Counted from the stretch's first letter, positions 26,285 to 36,433 are shown. The stretch: DNA of 64,000 nucleotides from Pseudanabaena mucicola str. Chao 1806 (GCF_030323025.1 NZ_CP097329.1:1271001-1335000), one strand, 5' to 3'. Made by a program: numbers and translations. The notes: generated by a model not told the origin, from the sequence alone.

Positions 26285-27493
26285 ATGTCCGATCCCAAAG
26301 TCAGCGAAGCCGTTGCCAAACTCTACAACACCTACCCCTTTCCACCAGAACCTCTCCTTGATGAACCACCTCCCGGATATAACTGGCGATGGAACTGGCA
26401 AGCTGCCTACAACTTCTGTACTGGACAAAAGCCTTCTAAAAATAATATTCGTGTTCTCGATGCAGGCTGTGGTTCAGGCGTAAGCACCGAATATCTTGTC
26501 CATCTAAACCCCGAAGCCCATGTTGTCGGTATCGATCTTAGCGAAGGAACCCTCGCCGTTGCCAAAGAACGCTGTAAAAGATCAGGAGCAACCAGAGCCG
26601 AATTCCATCACCTCAGTCTATTTGATGCTGACCAATTAGAAGGAGAGTTTGATCTAATCAATTCCGTAGGCGTTCTTCACCATACCACCGATCCTATCCG
26701 TGGCATACAGGCTCTAGCAAATAAGCTTGCTTCTGGAGGATTGCTACATATTTTTGTATATGGCGAACTAGGACGTTGGGAAATTCGCTTGATGCAGGAA
26801 GCGATCGCTTTATTACAAGGTGATAAGCGTGGCGATTATGTCGATGGTGTGAAAATTGGTAGAGAGATATTTGCAAATCTACCTGAGACGAATGCGCTCC
26901 GTCGTCGTGAAACTGAACGTTGGGCAGCAGAAAATCAACAGGATGCCTGTTTTGCGGATATGTATGTACATCCCCAAGAGCTTAATTACAATGTGAATAC
27001 TCTCTTTGAATTAATTGATGCTTCAGGTTTGGAATTTCTTGGTTTCTCTAATCCGCAAGTATGGGACTTAAATCGCTTGATCGGTAAAGCTCCTGACTTA
27101 ATTGCGCGATCGCAACATCTCACGGAGCGCCAACGCTATCGCCTCATCGAAGTTCTCGATCCACAGACAATTTCCCATTATGAGTTCTTTTTAGCACGTC
27201 CACCCCTTGAGAAGAAGAATTGGCAAGTTGATGAGGAATTACTAAGAGCCATTCCTGAGCCAAGTCCCTGTATTTATGGCTGGCGCGATAGTGCTCATTT
27301 CTTTGATTACAACTATCAACTTGTGAAAATCAGTGAGTCCGCATGGAAGTTCCTATTAGCAACTGATCATAGTCAATCTCAAGGGCAAAATCAGGGTCAA
27401 ACTGTCGCGCAGATCCTAGAGACTGTTGAGGCAACTTTAGTAGATGTGCGATCGCTCCAGCAGCAACAAATCATCTTATTAACGCCACAATAG
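26285..27493 (+). CDS. Class I SAM-dependent methyltransferase
   Basis: A 402-residue protein. Motif I LDAGCGSG is at 58-65; an acidic loop GIDLSEGTLAVA and the post-motif LINSVGVLHHTTDP match class I methyltransferases of the UbiE/COQ5 kind. The N-terminus has KLYNTYPFPPEPL, common in cyanobacterial proteins of this group. The C-terminal 200 residues (helical, ending in a Gln-rich stretch) are of unknown role, possibly substrate recognition. Divergent from the ABC ATPase with a 73-base gap. The substrate is unknown. Confidence 0.8.
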   Translation: MSDPKVSEAVAKLYNTYPFPPEPLLDEPPPGYNWRWNWQAAYNFCTGQKPSKNNIRVLDAGCGSGVSTEYLVHLNPEAHVVGIDLSEGTLAVAKERCKRSGATRAEFHHLSLFDADQLEGEFDLINSVGVLHHTTDPIRGIQALANKLASGGLLHIFVYGELGRWEIRLMQEAIALLQGDKRGDYVDGVKIGREIFANLPETNALRRRETERWAAENQQDACFADMYVHPQELNYNVNTLFELIDASGLEFLGFSNPQVWDLNRLIGKAPDLIARSQHLTERQRYRLIEVLDPQTISHYEFFLARPPLEKKNWQVDEELLRAIPEPSPCIYGWRDSAHFFDYNYQLVKISESAWKFLLATDHSQSQGQNQGQTVAQILETVEATLVDVRSLQQQQIILLTPQ

Positions 27494-27517
27494 CTAATAT
27501 AGCAACCTCAAATAATT

Positions 27518-27608
27518 AGGACTTACGCATTGGGTAGATGTGGTGCGGGCGAAGCCCGCACCACATCTACCTCAATCCTAAGAAATTCGTTCGGTTTGCG
27601 TAAGTCCT
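27518..27608. repeat. 91-bp palindromic MITE-like element, copy 2
   Basis: Same ends and length as 995-1085, with G-C in place of A-T at one stem pair (GATGTGG / CCACATC). TA precedes it and A follows. It lies 24 bases after the methyltransferase stop. Confidence 0.85.
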
Positions 27609-27713
27609 AGTAATGTTGAAGCACAATCATACTAACCTGAAATCTATACATGTTCTTTCTGCTTTGTTTATTAAATGCCACTTCAGTCTTTTTCCTCGCC
27701 TTTTGTTTGCCAT

Positions 27714-29249
27714 ATGAGGAAGCTTAGTCTCCAAGGCTCTGTATTTTCAGCGATCACCCTAGTTGCAATTCCTCTGATTGCGCCATTGTCAATCCAAGCT
27801 AATCCTGATCGCATTTGTCCCGCGCAGTTGCAACAGGAATTGTCTCAAGTTGCCCAATCTCCACAATTACAGGCTTCACGAGTGGGGGTATTTGTTCAAA
27901 CTAATGAGACGAAACCAAAAGTATTAGCCAATCTTGATGGCGATCGCTATTTCATTCCTGCATCTAATACCAAACTATTTACCACTGCGATTGCTTTAAA
28001 AGCTTTAGGATCAGACTATCGCTTTGCAACCAAGTTGATGTCCAATGATTTGCCCAATCCTCAAGGTACTCTAGAAAATGGATTATGGTTGGTGGGTTCG
28101 GGCGATCCCAGCTTTAACTCAGAGACAGGATTAAAATCCCTCGTCACTCAACTCAAAAATAGAGGGATCAAGCAGATCAATGGAGGGATTTGGACAAGAA
28201 CTATTCGCAGGGGTGACGAACTTGTAGATAGTTGGGAATGGAAAGATCTCCAAGAATATTATGCAGCCAAGGTATCACCCTTCACGATTAATGAAAATTC
28301 CTTGAATTGGTCTATCCGACCTAACACAATTGGTCAACCCGCAATCTTTGAATGGGAAAATCCTGCATTGGCTAAAGATTGGCTGGTGGAGAATAAATCC
28401 TACACAGCCAGTGATGACTCTATGCTGTATATGATGCCTAATCATGCTTTGAGTGTTGTCCGTCCCTATGGTCAAAAAGTACTGATCATCAGTGGTGCAA
28501 TTTCTGTCAAGTCAGAACGAGAAGATGGTAGTGTGACAGTTCCTGACCCTGAAGCTAATTTTTTACAACTATTGCGTCAAGAACTGGATGCACAAGGAAT
28601 TAAAATCAAACCCTTCACAAATATTACCCCAAAGCTTTCCCCGAGCCAAGACTTAGCGATCGTCTATTCACCACCACTCTCGCAACTGATTACAACTACC
28701 AATAAGGATAGCAATAACCTTTATGCCGAACTATTACTCAGAGCCGTAGGTGAGAAATTCTATACCAAACTATTTCAAAAGCCCCTAGGCGATCGCTTCT
28801 ATGACCATGTTTCCCTCAATAGTGTAAATGGTGGCATATCTTCGCTCAAAGAATATTTAGATGCGAGCAAGATTGGTTCTCATAATGTTTTGCTAGCGGA
28901 TGGCTCTGGACTGTCGCGCCGTAATTTGACGACCCCTAGAGCGATCTCCCAACTTTTGTATAATGTGGCTGATGACCGTACTTTCCGTAATTCTTTGCCA
29001 GTTTCAAAAGTCGATGGCACAGCAGATGGTACTTTAACTAATCGGTGGAGATCAAATCCTTTGTCACTTCAAGCTAAAACTGGCACATTAACGGGAGTAA
29101 GTGCCTTATCAGGGTACGCTAAACCTAAACATTATCCTGAAGTGATTTTCAGTATCATCATTAACAATAGCAACTTGCGACTGAGGGAATTAAACAGATA
29201 TGTAGATGCGATCGTTGGTCTTATCAATCGCCTTGAGCCTTGTCAATGA
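27714..29249 (+). CDS. dacB: D-Ala-D-Ala carboxypeptidase/endopeptidase, PBP4 family (S13)
   Basis: A periplasmic penicillin-binding protein that trims or cuts peptidoglycan cross-links. Start 27714 (MRKLSLQGSVFSA) is preferred to the ATG at 27675 because it places the signal peptide (hydrophobic stretch to SIQA-NP) at the N-terminus. Numbered from there: SNTK with Ser84 and Lys87, the active-site SxxK; SNN at 333-335; and KTG at 455-457, the three signature motifs of S13 enzymes. At 511 residues it is of normal family length. Monocistronic. Confidence 0.92.
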   Translation: MRKLSLQGSVFSAITLVAIPLIAPLSIQANPDRICPAQLQQELSQVAQSPQLQASRVGVFVQTNETKPKVLANLDGDRYFIPASNTKLFTTAIALKALGSDYRFATKLMSNDLPNPQGTLENGLWLVGSGDPSFNSETGLKSLVTQLKNRGIKQINGGIWTRTIRRGDELVDSWEWKDLQEYYAAKVSPFTINENSLNWSIRPNTIGQPAIFEWENPALAKDWLVENKSYTASDDSMLYMMPNHALSVVRPYGQKVLIISGAISVKSEREDGSVTVPDPEANFLQLLRQELDAQGIKIKPFTNITPKLSPSQDLAIVYSPPLSQLITTTNKDSNNLYAELLLRAVGEKFYTKLFQKPLGDRFYDHVSLNSVNGGISSLKEYLDASKIGSHNVLLADGSGLSRRNLTTPRAISQLLYNVADDRTFRNSLPVSKVDGTADGTLTNRWRSNPLSLQAKTGTLTGVSALSGYAKPKHYPEVIFSIIINNSNLRLRELNRYVDAIVGLINRLEPCQ

Positions 29250-29355
29250 ACCTTATCAGTGAGTCTTGCCAATCATATCAATCTTATCAAGCTAATCCAT
29301 AAAGTCCCTGAACCTAATCCACGCAGAGCTACCGATTGCCTTCCATAAATTTCTG

Positions 29356-29796
29356 GTGGCGGCGATCAGAGCTTTAAGCACAGGTGCTGTGTCTATACTG
29401 ATGACAAACTTCTCACCTAAAATTCCAGAGAACTTAAACCTAAATTCTTCTCTATGTTCGACGATGACAGAAATTAGAAACTCAACTAGCTTAAAATTTT
29501 ATCCAGTTAAGATTGTGGCAGAACCTTGGCGAGGTGAGCATAATGTTTATGCTGTCTTTGCTCTACCACTGCAATATCAAGAAATCTTCTATCGTTCTTT
29601 CTTAGTCGTCAAAGGTACTGATACGCATTGGTATGCCATAGTTACTGATGGTAAGAAGTATGGAGTAGCAGTGCCTAAAGATTCTTTTTTGATGGTTGGT
29701 TTCTTTCGGACTCGGCTCGCAATTTGGTACTGGCTCACTGGTAAGTTTAGCGATCTTCAGCAACCCTGTAACTGGACATTACATTTATTTCCTTAG
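29356..29796 (+). CDS. Hypothetical protein
   Basis: 146 codons in the longest form; the conserved-looking part starts near ATG 29464 (MTEIRNSTS), which would give 110 residues, so the start is uncertain. Seen: KIVAEPWRGEHNVYAVFALP, YRSFLVVKGTDTHWYAIVTDG and a hydrophobic tail FRTRLAIWYWLTGKF. No motif that I recognise. It sits between dacB and the MlaE gene on the same strand; 120 bases precede the latter. Confidence 0.55.
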   Translation: MAAIRALSTGAVSILMTNFSPKIPENLNLNSSLCSTMTEIRNSTSLKFYPVKIVAEPWRGEHNVYAVFALPLQYQEIFYRSFLVVKGTDTHWYAIVTDGKKYGVAVPKDSFLMVGFFRTRLAIWYWLTGKFSDLQQPCNWTLHLFP

Positions 29797-29916
29797 ATGA
29801 GAGATAACCCAGAGCGCCATTTCTTATGTAGGGAAATCTTCTGCTGGTTTAGGATGGGCAGCACTCCAATACCCTTTTACTATAGGATCAAAACAATAAA
29901 ACAGGAACTTTAGGGT

Positions 29917-30696
29917 ATGGGCAATTTTGGTGGTTGGCTAATTAAAGTGGGACAAAGTTGTCTACTCGTCGGACAAATCATCACCCATATCTTGATCTAT
30001 CGACGTTTCCATTGGCGCAATACAATCGAGCAGATGTCTATAGTTGGCACAGAATCTCTGTTGATTACCTTGATTACGGCTTCGTTTGTCGGTGCGGTGT
30101 TTACAATTCAAGTTGCCCGCGAATTTATTCACTTTGGCGCTCAACAGGCGATCGGGGGGATTTTAGCGATCGCTTTGAGCCGTGAGTTAATTCCTGTGTT
30201 GACGGCTGTGATTATTGCAGGACGGGTTGGCTCTGCCTTTGCTGCAGAAATCGGCACAATGCAGGTGACTGAGCAAATTGATGCGCTTTATATGTTGCGG
30301 ACAAATCCGATTGATTATTTGGCAACCCCTCGCGCGATCGCCTGTATTTTGATGTTGCCAATCCTCACGATTATGGGCTTTTTAACAGGGATGGCTGGCG
30401 GTTTATTTCTCTCAGATGCGATGTATGGTATTTCTTCGACCATGTTTCTCAATTCTGTGCAGGATTTACTCAAGCCTTGGGATTTGATCGCTGCCTTACT
30501 CAAATCGAGCTTTTTCGGCTTGTTGATAGCTGTAATCGGGACAACATGGGGTTTAACCACTACAGGTGGTGCAAAAGGTGTGGGTGAGTCTACAACTACC
30601 GCAGTTGTTACCGCTTTACTAGCTATTTTTATTAGCAACTTCTTTCTATCATGGGCTTTCTTCCAAGGTATCGGCTCCTCACTAACCGCATCATAG
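29917..30696 (+). CDS. MlaE-family ABC transporter permease (Ycf63-like)
   Basis: The membrane subunit of an Mla/Tgd-type lipid transporter. The family moves phospholipids between envelope layers in bacteria and chloroplasts. Seen over 259 residues: five or six hydrophobic segments; the conserved loop VARIGS-type text AGRVGSAFAAEIGTMQVTEQIDAL, which is the family signature; and LATPRAIACILMLPILTI. The N-terminus and length match Ycf63. The ATPase and MCE subunits are not adjacent. Several hairpins follow the gene. Confidence 0.92.
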   Translation: MGNFGGWLIKVGQSCLLVGQIITHILIYRRFHWRNTIEQMSIVGTESLLITLITASFVGAVFTIQVAREFIHFGAQQAIGGILAIALSRELIPVLTAVIIAGRVGSAFAAEIGTMQVTEQIDALYMLRTNPIDYLATPRAIACILMLPILTIMGFLTGMAGGLFLSDAMYGISSTMFLNSVQDLLKPWDLIAALLKSSFFGLLIAVIGTTWGLTTTGGAKGVGESTTTAVVTALLAIFISNFFLSWAFFQGIGSSLTAS

Positions 30697-30703
30697 GACA
30701 GTC

Positions 30704-30747
30704 GCTTCGACTTCGCTCAGCCTGCGTTGACTGAGCGAAGTCGAAGC
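30704..30747 (+). terminator. Hairpin after the MlaE gene
   Basis: 17-base arms GCTTCGACTTCGCTCAG and CTGAGCGAAGTCGAAGC, 10-base loop, 7 bases after the stop. Confidence 0.65.
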
Positions 30748-30790
30748 TATATTTGGTGGCATATTTTTTCTCAGTGCTGGCAAATTTTAA

Positions 30791-30839
30791 AAGCTCAAAA
30801 TTAAAAGCCTTGCTACGCAAGGCTTTTAATTTTGAGCTT
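30791..30839. terminator. Long hairpin between the MlaE and NERD genes
   Basis: 23-base perfect arms (30791-30813, 30817-30839) around TAC (CTTGC-TAC-GCAAG). A second hairpin with the same TTGC-TAC-GCAA core follows at 30840-30872 (one mismatch) and ends just before the NERD stop, so both may be terminators for the convergent genes. Confidence 0.65.
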
Positions 30840-31712
30840 AGAGAGAGGATTTGCTACGCAAACCCTCTCTCTAAGTTTTAGGTGTTTGTTGAGTTGGTAT
30901 GAAATAAGCGTGAAGTACGACATTTTTCGCATTCAGTAAAAAACTGTAGGCTGCTTTTTCTGACTTTCTCGCGATCGCCACAGGATGGACATAAATTTTT
31001 AATCGCTGTATTTTTGCCACAATCGTTACATTTAAAGAAGTAACTATGAACATACAAAATTGACAGATTCAGACTTTGACAATGGGAACAGATGTTCTTT
31101 GCAGTTGGCTTTGCTTCTTTAATGATCGGCTTAGTCTTGATTTCTGGTTTCTGAATACCCTTAGGCGCAACCGAAACAGTTTTTTTGTGAGTTGCGGCTG
31201 GTTTGTGGCTAGTTACCAAAAATTGACTAATTCTTGGGATTTCATCTTTAGCAAACTCATAGGGAATCTCTAAGCTAAGGTTGAAGAGACTATCTTTTTT
31301 CCGATATTCCGTTGCGATCTCTTTAACCTTATCAGGAACTTGATCCGCCTTACAAACAAGATCGAGCTTTTCATTCTGAGGACGATTGATAATTCCAGCA
31401 TCAGAAATTGCGACCAAAACATCAATTGGCATTTTCATAAAATGGGTTTGATTGCCCAAAAGGTTCTTATTTAGAAGATTCTCAACATGATTCTCCAAAT
31501 AATCTTTAAGAAATTTCCCCTGTCGTTGTGCCTGCAAAATTGGTGATGGCATTCCTTGCCAAGCGTTATTAAACCAACGCTTCCACTCACCATGCTCATT
31601 AACCTCAACACGAGTAGTAACGCTTTTACTCTCGATAATTATCATTCCATAACGATGTAATACCAAATGATCGATCTGACAAACATCATCAGCATTTACT
31701 AACCGTAGATTA

Positions 31713-32715
31713 ACGTGAGTTCGACGAACTAAAAGCAAGCAGGAGGTAGAGCAGGCAAGCCTTTGACTTGAAGATCCAAAGCAGGTTTAGTCTCGCGATA
31801 GGAATAAGCAACTAACCCAGCCAAAAGGTTAACTAGGAAATTGAAAAAGCTGCGATGTCTTGAATGCTCAATCTGAGAAATGTTTTTCAGTTGGTCATTG
31901 ACCGCCTCAATAATTGCTCGTTTGCGGAGCAAAATCTTATCGATTAGCTTGACTAGACAGTTTTTCATTTTTTTCTTACGCTTGGTAATCAGTTCTAACC
32001 CTTGCTGATACAACTGCTCAAATAGTTTTTGGGAGATATAACCACGGTCGCCAAATAGCTTTCCAAATAGATCCTGAGTCATGTCAGGTACAGGTTCACG
32101 ATCATCGACATTGGCGGGAGTAAGTTTAAAAGCTAGCAATTCTCCCTTGTCATTGACAATCACATGGAGTTTGAAACCAAAGTGCCAACCAACGGAGTTT
32201 TTACCCCAATTGACCATTCCTTTGAATACTTTGTGGGCATGGGCGCGACAGTTTACACAGACATCGATTGGGGTTGAGTCAATGAACGATATACCTGTCA
32301 CTTCCCCTTTGCGTGTATGCAGGAAGCAACATAACAACATCAATGTCCATGGCATTAACTCCACAAATCTTGTATAACTTACCAAGTGTGGGAAAGCCTT
32401 TCGCCAAAATGGTAATACGGTCATCGTGTAGAACTCTTTGAATGTCTTGTATCCTGACCCATGAAAGCCAATCACGATGGTCATCACTTCACTTAGTCTC
32501 ATTCGTGACTGGCTTTTCCTTTCTCCTATCATTGACGGTAACATTGGTTGCTCTTGCCAGTGTTTTTCAAAACTTTGGCAGAAATCATCGACTTCACAGA
32601 AGATTTGGGTGATATCCAAGTGCGATACGATATTGTCCATATTGCTGAGGCTTTTAGTTCTTCAAACCTAGTCTCAGCTTTTCTTTTGCTTTTGTCTACT
32701 CCGTCGAACTCACGT
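31713..32715 (-). mobile_element. IS982-family insertion sequence (1003 bp)
   Basis: Perfect 14-base terminal inverted repeats ACGTGAGTTCGACG at 31713-31726 and 32702-32715, flanked by the 7-base duplication TAGATTA (31706-31712 and 32716-32722). It contains a single transposase gene. Length, short TIR and 7-base duplication fit IS982. The clean duplication and intact gene suggest a recent insertion. Confidence 0.93.
31729..32640 (-). CDS. IS982-family transposase
   Basis: A 303-residue DDE transposase. Seen: MRLSEVMTIVIGFHGSGYKTFKEFY; first catalytic Asp in ISFIDSTPIDVC; AHKVFKGMVNWGKNSVGWHFGFKLHVIVNDKGELL; second Asp in LFGDRGYISQKLFEQL; and a C-terminal ITKRKKKMKN ... RAIIEAVNDQLKNISQIEHSRHRS with the third acidic residue. 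The frame is complete, so the element may be active. It ends 16 bases from the left IS end. Confidence 0.93.
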   Translation of the reverse strand: MDNIVSHLDITQIFCEVDDFCQSFEKHWQEQPMLPSMIGERKSQSRMRLSEVMTIVIGFHGSGYKTFKEFYTMTVLPFWRKAFPHLVSYTRFVELMPWTLMLLCCFLHTRKGEVTGISFIDSTPIDVCVNCRAHAHKVFKGMVNWGKNSVGWHFGFKLHVIVNDKGELLAFKLTPANVDDREPVPDMTQDLFGKLFGDRGYISQKLFEQLYQQGLELITKRKKKMKNCLVKLIDKILLRKRAIIEAVNDQLKNISQIEHSRHRSFFNFLVNLLAGLVAYSYRETKPALDLQVKGLPALPPACF

Positions 32716-32916
32716 TAGATTATTAAAAATTAGAAACTGTGGATCATCTTTAAATTCACGTTTGAGATAAAAAGCAAGTTGGGATTCAGCATAATATCCT
32801 GCTTGCTCAAATTTATCGCTTGGTTCTAGACGATCTAATTCTTTAACAATCATTACTTGGATACACCCCCTAAACGCCTTTTCCTTTTTAGCATAGCTGT
32901 GCGACTCTTGAAACCC

Positions 32917-32956
32917 AAATAGTGTAAGGCTGCGCTTGCGCCGCCTTACACTATTT
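32917..32956. repeat. Intergenic hairpin 1 upstream of the split NERD gene
   Basis: 14-base arms AAATAGTGTAAGGC and GCCTTACACTATTT around TGCGCTTGCGCC. A second hairpin (33009-33051, 17-base arms CAAAATACAAGTAGCAG) follows. These stems fill the gap between the NERD start and pnp and have no coding role. Confidence 0.6.
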
Positions 32957-33008
32957 CCTGATACAGGTGACTATAAGCTGTAAGTCGCTAGGTGTAATTA
33001 TCTGTAGC

Positions 33009-33051
33009 CAAAATACAAGTAGCAGTGCTTCGCGCTGCTACTTGTATTTTG
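33009..33051. repeat. Intergenic hairpin 2
   Basis: Perfect 17-base arms around TGCTTCGCG; the inner bases GC-TTC-GC also pair. It lies 50 bases past the pnp stop. Confidence 0.6.
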
Positions 33052-33065
33052 CGATCGCTCGTCCT

Positions 33066-33100
33066 AAAAGAGAAGGGTCGCTAAGCGACCCTTCTCTTTT
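33066..33100 (-). terminator. Terminator of pnp
   Basis: AAAAGAGAAGGGTCGC-TAA-GCGACCCTTCTCTTTT, 16-base perfect arms, directly after the pnp stop on the minus strand. Confidence 0.92.
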
Positions 33101-35242
33101 TTATGTATTAGCTGCTGCTGCTCTTGCTGCTGCTGCCTCATCGGGATGAATACCCAGACGAGTGAGATTGAAGCGTCCGCGACTATCTACTTCGCGAATT
33201 TTAATTAAGACTTCATCACCAACGGCCACTTCATCTTCGACTTTGCCCACACGACCTTCCGCCAATTGGGAAATATGTACCATTCCTTCCTTACCAGGGA
33301 GAAACTCAACAAACGCACCAATGGGAATAATCCTTGTGACCTTACCCAAATAGACATCACCTGAACCAACGCGACGGGTCATATTTTCGATGATGCGTTT
33401 TGCCTTGAGCGCACCTTCGCCACTCATTGAGGAAATCATCACTGTACCATCATCTTCAATATCGATCTTGGCTCCAGTCTCCTCGGTGATGCCCTTGATG
33501 TTTTTACCACCAGGACCAATAATCATGCCGATTTGCTCTGGATCAATGCGAATTGTTAGCAAGCGTGGCGCATAGGGTGATAGCTGTAGTCTTGGCTCAG
33601 GAAGAATTTCCAGCATCTTTTGCATGATGTGAGCGCGACCAGTTTTGGCTTGGGTGATCGCTTCACGCACTGTATTCATGGAGATGCTAGTAATCTTCAT
33701 ATCCATTTGCAGCGCTGTGATACCTGTATCAGTACCTGCGACCTTGAAGTCCATGTCACCAAGGAAATCTTCGATCCCTTGAATGTCAGTCAAGATACGA
33801 ACTTCATCCCCTTCTTTGATCAAGCCCATCGCTACACCGCTTACAGGTTTAGAGATCGGCACACCTGCATCCATCAATGCAAGGGTCGAACCGCAAACGG
33901 AACCCATTGAGGTGGAACCATTGGAGGACAAGACTTCGGATACAACTCTCAGAATATAGGGAAATTTATCCTTAGGTGGTAATACAGGCTCAAGGGCGCG
34001 TTCGGCTAGGGCTCCGTGACCAATTTCACGACGACCTGGCGATCGCATCGGTCTAGCTTCACCCACAGAGTAGGGCGGGAAGTTGTAATGATGCATATAG
34101 CGCTTCTTGGCATCAGGATGCAGGTCGTCAAGCTCCTGTGCATCACCAGGAGTTCCAAGGGTGGCGATCGATAGGACTTGGGTTAGCCCACGGTTAAATA
34201 GCCCACTACCATGCACACGAGGCAATACGCTGACCTCTGTCCAGATGGGGCGAACTTCATCAAGTTTGCGTCCATCAATGCGGATATTCTGCTCGATCAC
34301 CTGCGATCGCATCAGTTTTTTGGTCAGTTCCTTGTAGGTCGAGCTAATCACCTTCTTATCAGATGCTAGTTTGATAGGATCTTCATCGGGCAACGCGGCA
34401 ATTACTTCTAGTAGCTCGGCTTTGATCGCATCGAGGTTAGCATCACGGACATTGCGATCCCTTTCACAGCTAGCAACTACTTGGGCAACTTTATCCTTAA
34501 CTTGATCCGCAATAAAGTTTTCTAGAGTGGAATCGGTTTCAGGAGGGGTCAGGTCTGATGGCGCAATCCCTAACTCTTGGATTAGATCAAGTTGGGCTTT
34601 GATTAGCTCTTGCACAGCCTCATAGCCAAAATCGATCGCCTCAATCATGTCCGCTTCAGGCAACTGGTTTGCCCCTGCCTCCACCATGATGATCCCTTCA
34701 GAAGTACCAGCCACTACTAGATCAAGGTCGCCTGCTTCTACTTCTGCATAGGTTGGATTAATGATAAATTCATCACCAACTAAGCCAACGCGCACACCCG
34801 CCATGGGTCCACTAAAGGGCAATCCTGCAATTTGAGCTGCGATCGATGCTCCTGTTACTGCCAAGACATCGGGGGGCACTTTTTCGTCGATCGCCATTGT
34901 CGTGGCAACGATCTGCACATCATCGCGCAACCAATTAGGGAATAAAGGACGCATCGGGCGATCAATTAAACGGCAAATTAGAGTTGCTTTTTCAGGTGGT
35001 CTACCTTCACGGCGCAAGAAGCCACCAGGAATCCGACCTGCGGCATATAAACGCTCTTCGTAATCAACAAGGAGGGGTACAAAATCTACACCTTCACGAG
35101 CAGGACCTCTGGTCGCTGTCACTAAGATTGCGGTTTCCCCACACTGGACTAATACTGAGCCACCAGCTTGGGGCGCAAACGTACCAATTCTTAATTTAAT
35201 TTCCCTGCCATAAAAAGGGATAATTTTTGTTACGGCATCCAT
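33101..35242 (-). CDS. pnp: Polyribonucleotide nucleotidyltransferase (PNPase)
   Basis: Phosphorolytic 3'-5' RNA decay and tailing. Cyanobacterial PNPase also adds heteropolymeric tails. Over 713 residues: two RNase PH domains (about 1-220 and 300-530; [30 protein letters not shown] and [19 protein letters not shown]); a KH domain ([25 protein letters not shown]); and an S1 domain ([33 protein letters not shown]). All catalytic text is intact. It lies alone with a strong terminator; the first residues [17 protein letters not shown] match the family start. Confidence 0.98.
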   Translation of the reverse strand: MDAVTKIIPFYGREIKLRIGTFAPQAGGSVLVQCGETAILVTATRGPAREGVDFVPLLVDYEERLYAAGRIPGGFLRREGRPPEKATLICRLIDRPMRPLFPNWLRDDVQIVATTMAIDEKVPPDVLAVTGASIAAQIAGLPFSGPMAGVRVGLVGDEFIINPTYAEVEAGDLDLVVAGTSEGIIMVEAGANQLPEADMIEAIDFGYEAVQELIKAQLDLIQELGIAPSDLTPPETDSTLENFIADQVKDKVAQVVASCERDRNVRDANLDAIKAELLEVIAALPDEDPIKLASDKKVISSTYKELTKKLMRSQVIEQNIRIDGRKLDEVRPIWTEVSVLPRVHGSGLFNRGLTQVLSIATLGTPGDAQELDDLHPDAKKRYMHHYNFPPYSVGEARPMRSPGRREIGHGALAERALEPVLPPKDKFPYILRVVSEVLSSNGSTSMGSVCGSTLALMDAGVPISKPVSGVAMGLIKEGDEVRILTDIQGIEDFLGDMDFKVAGTDTGITALQMDMKITSISMNTVREAITQAKTGRAHIMQKMLEILPEPRLQLSPYAPRLLTIRIDPEQIGMIIGPGGKNIKGITEETGAKIDIEDDGTVMISSMSGEGALKAKRIIENMTRRVGSGDVYLGKVTRIIPIGAFVEFLPGKEGMVHISQLAEGRVGKVEDEVAVGDEVLIKIREVDSRGRFNLTRLGIHPDEAAAARAAAANT

Positions 35243-35405
35243 CTATACTCTTCTTCCGTTTTGACTTTTTTCTCTTTATATATCTCGCAATGTTAGCACT
35301 GATATAGTAAAGTCTGGTGTTTACTGTCAAGAAAGTGGATAGGAAGGCTTTGCATCCCTATCTATTTTATTAAGTATTACAACCTATTTAGTTTTTGTGT
35401 GGTCT

Positions 35406-35454
35406 AGAGCAACCTTCAAAAAGCTTAATTTGCAAGCTTTTTGAAGGTTGCTCT
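35406..35454 (-). terminator. Terminator of the 81-residue gene
   Basis: Perfect 21-base arms AGAGCAACCTTCAAAAAGCT(T) around AATTTGC, 28 bases past the stop at 35483 on the minus strand. Confidence 0.8.
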
Positions 35455-35482
35455 GAGTTTTAAGAAAATGCAAAGCGCTGTA

Positions 35483-35728
35483 CTAACGTTTGTCAGTTTG
35501 CAACTGAATTAATAATCGTTTAATTAACATGATCACGGTCTTCTTTATAGAACTTAATAATTGACGAATTCCGCCAAAGCTACCCATCATTTTCCAGATA
35601 AATACAACCCAATGCCAACCTTTAATAATCTCTCCCCATAGAGTAATCTTTTCTTGAACAGGTTCTTCTGTGACAGATGTAACGGAAGTTGCTGTGTCTG
35701 AATTGTGTAAGTTTGATTCTTGTGGCAT
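35483..35728 (-). CDS. Small hypothetical membrane-associated protein
   Basis: 81 residues: a Ser/Thr-rich acidic N-terminus (about 1-28), then an aromatic and basic amphipathic region EIIKGWHWVVFIWKMMGSFGGI and a basic helical tail SIKKTVIMLIKRLLIQLQ. This suggests a peripheral membrane helix. A Shine-Dalgarno-like AGAGAGAAA precedes the ATG. I do not recognise the family. A strong terminator after it supports a real transcription unit. Confidence 0.55.
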   Translation of the reverse strand: MPQESNLHNSDTATSVTSVTEEPVQEKITLWGEIIKGWHWVVFIWKMMGSFGGIRQLLSSIKKTVIMLIKRLLIQLQTDKR

Positions 35729-35988
35729 AAATTTTCTCTCTTTAGTGCAATGGCGATCGCGATCCGTAATCAGTATTTTTAGCGAAGGTCAGGATTTCGT
35801 TATATAGTTTCTAAGTAGAATTATCTAGCCATTAGCGGATTGAGTAAAGTTGGCTATAGTTAACTATCATGTTAAAAATTAAGAAAATTAAATCCTTGCG
35901 ACCCGTTCGTCATTAAAATGGAATAAAGAGAATAAAAATTTCTCAAGTCCAAAATTTGTTGACTGAATTGCAGTGTTAGGTAGGAATT

Positions 35989-36378
35989 ATGTTCAAAACT
36001 GTTTTATTCCCTTTAAACAGAAGTCAAGAAACCCGCCAAGCTGTAGCTATCGCGATCAATCTGATACAGAAATATCAGGCGCAACTATATGTACTGTCGG
36101 TTACTGAACCTGATGCTAAAGATAGTGATCGCACTTCATCCCAAGATTTAATCGAAGAAGTCAAGACTTATTTTGCCGAAGTCGGTATTTCAGTTCATAC
36201 CAAAGTTGCTGAGGGCAAGACTGCTTTTGTAATTTGCGATTTTGCCGATGAAATTAATGCTGACCTAATTGTTATGGGTTCACGGGGAGTTAGCTTGACA
36301 GAAGAACATCCTGAGGAGCATAGCGTAAGCCAGAAGGTTATAAACTTGTCTCCTTGTCCTGTTCTCGTCGTGCCATAA
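35989..36378 (+). CDS. Universal stress protein (UspA family)
   Basis: A 129-residue single-domain USP. Seen: MFKTVLFPLNRSQETRQAVAIA (strand, loop and helix 1); DLIVMGSRGVSLTEEHPEEHSVSQKVINLSPCPVLVVP, where G-S-R-G and SVSQ fit the ATP-binding G2xG9xG(S/T) type, although the loop is longer than usual. The ribosome-binding site TAGGTAGGA is 5 bases before the ATG. Monocistronic, with a bidirectional terminator shared with the convergent cysteine desulfurase gene. The role is inferred from the family. Confidence 0.88.
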   Translation: MFKTVLFPLNRSQETRQAVAIAINLIQKYQAQLYVLSVTEPDAKDSDRTSSQDLIEEVKTYFAEVGISVHTKVAEGKTAFVICDFADEINADLIVMGSRGVSLTEEHPEEHSVSQKVINLSPCPVLVVP

Positions 36379-36390
36379 GTATATTTACGA

Positions 36391-36433
36391 CTATAAGTAG
36401 GTTTGCCTGCTCCGCAGGCAAACCTACTTATAG
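36391..36433. terminator. Bidirectional terminator between usp and the cysteine desulfurase gene
   Basis: Perfect 20-base arms (GTTTGCCTGC-TCC-GCAGGCAAAC core), between convergent stops at 36378 and 36443. Confidence 0.88.

Larger units (their letters stand above)
30878..32853 (-). pseudogene. NERD-domain gene split by an IS982 element
   Basis: The 5' part (32853 down to about 32716) reads MIVKELDRLEPSDKFEQAG, then YYAESQLAFYLKREF up to IFNNL. The 3' part (31712 down to 30878) continues RLVNADDVCQIDHLVLHRYG and MIIIESKS, the NERD nuclease-related core with an ExK motif. The C-terminal part has at least three CxxC zinc pairs (CSHC, CNDCG, CPSCG, CEKC). Removing the IS and one TAGATTA copy restores a continuous frame. 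The downstream piece gains an ATG inside the IS end, leaving a 286-codon frame (30878-31738) that might still be expressed without its first 45 residues. Confidence 0.88.
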
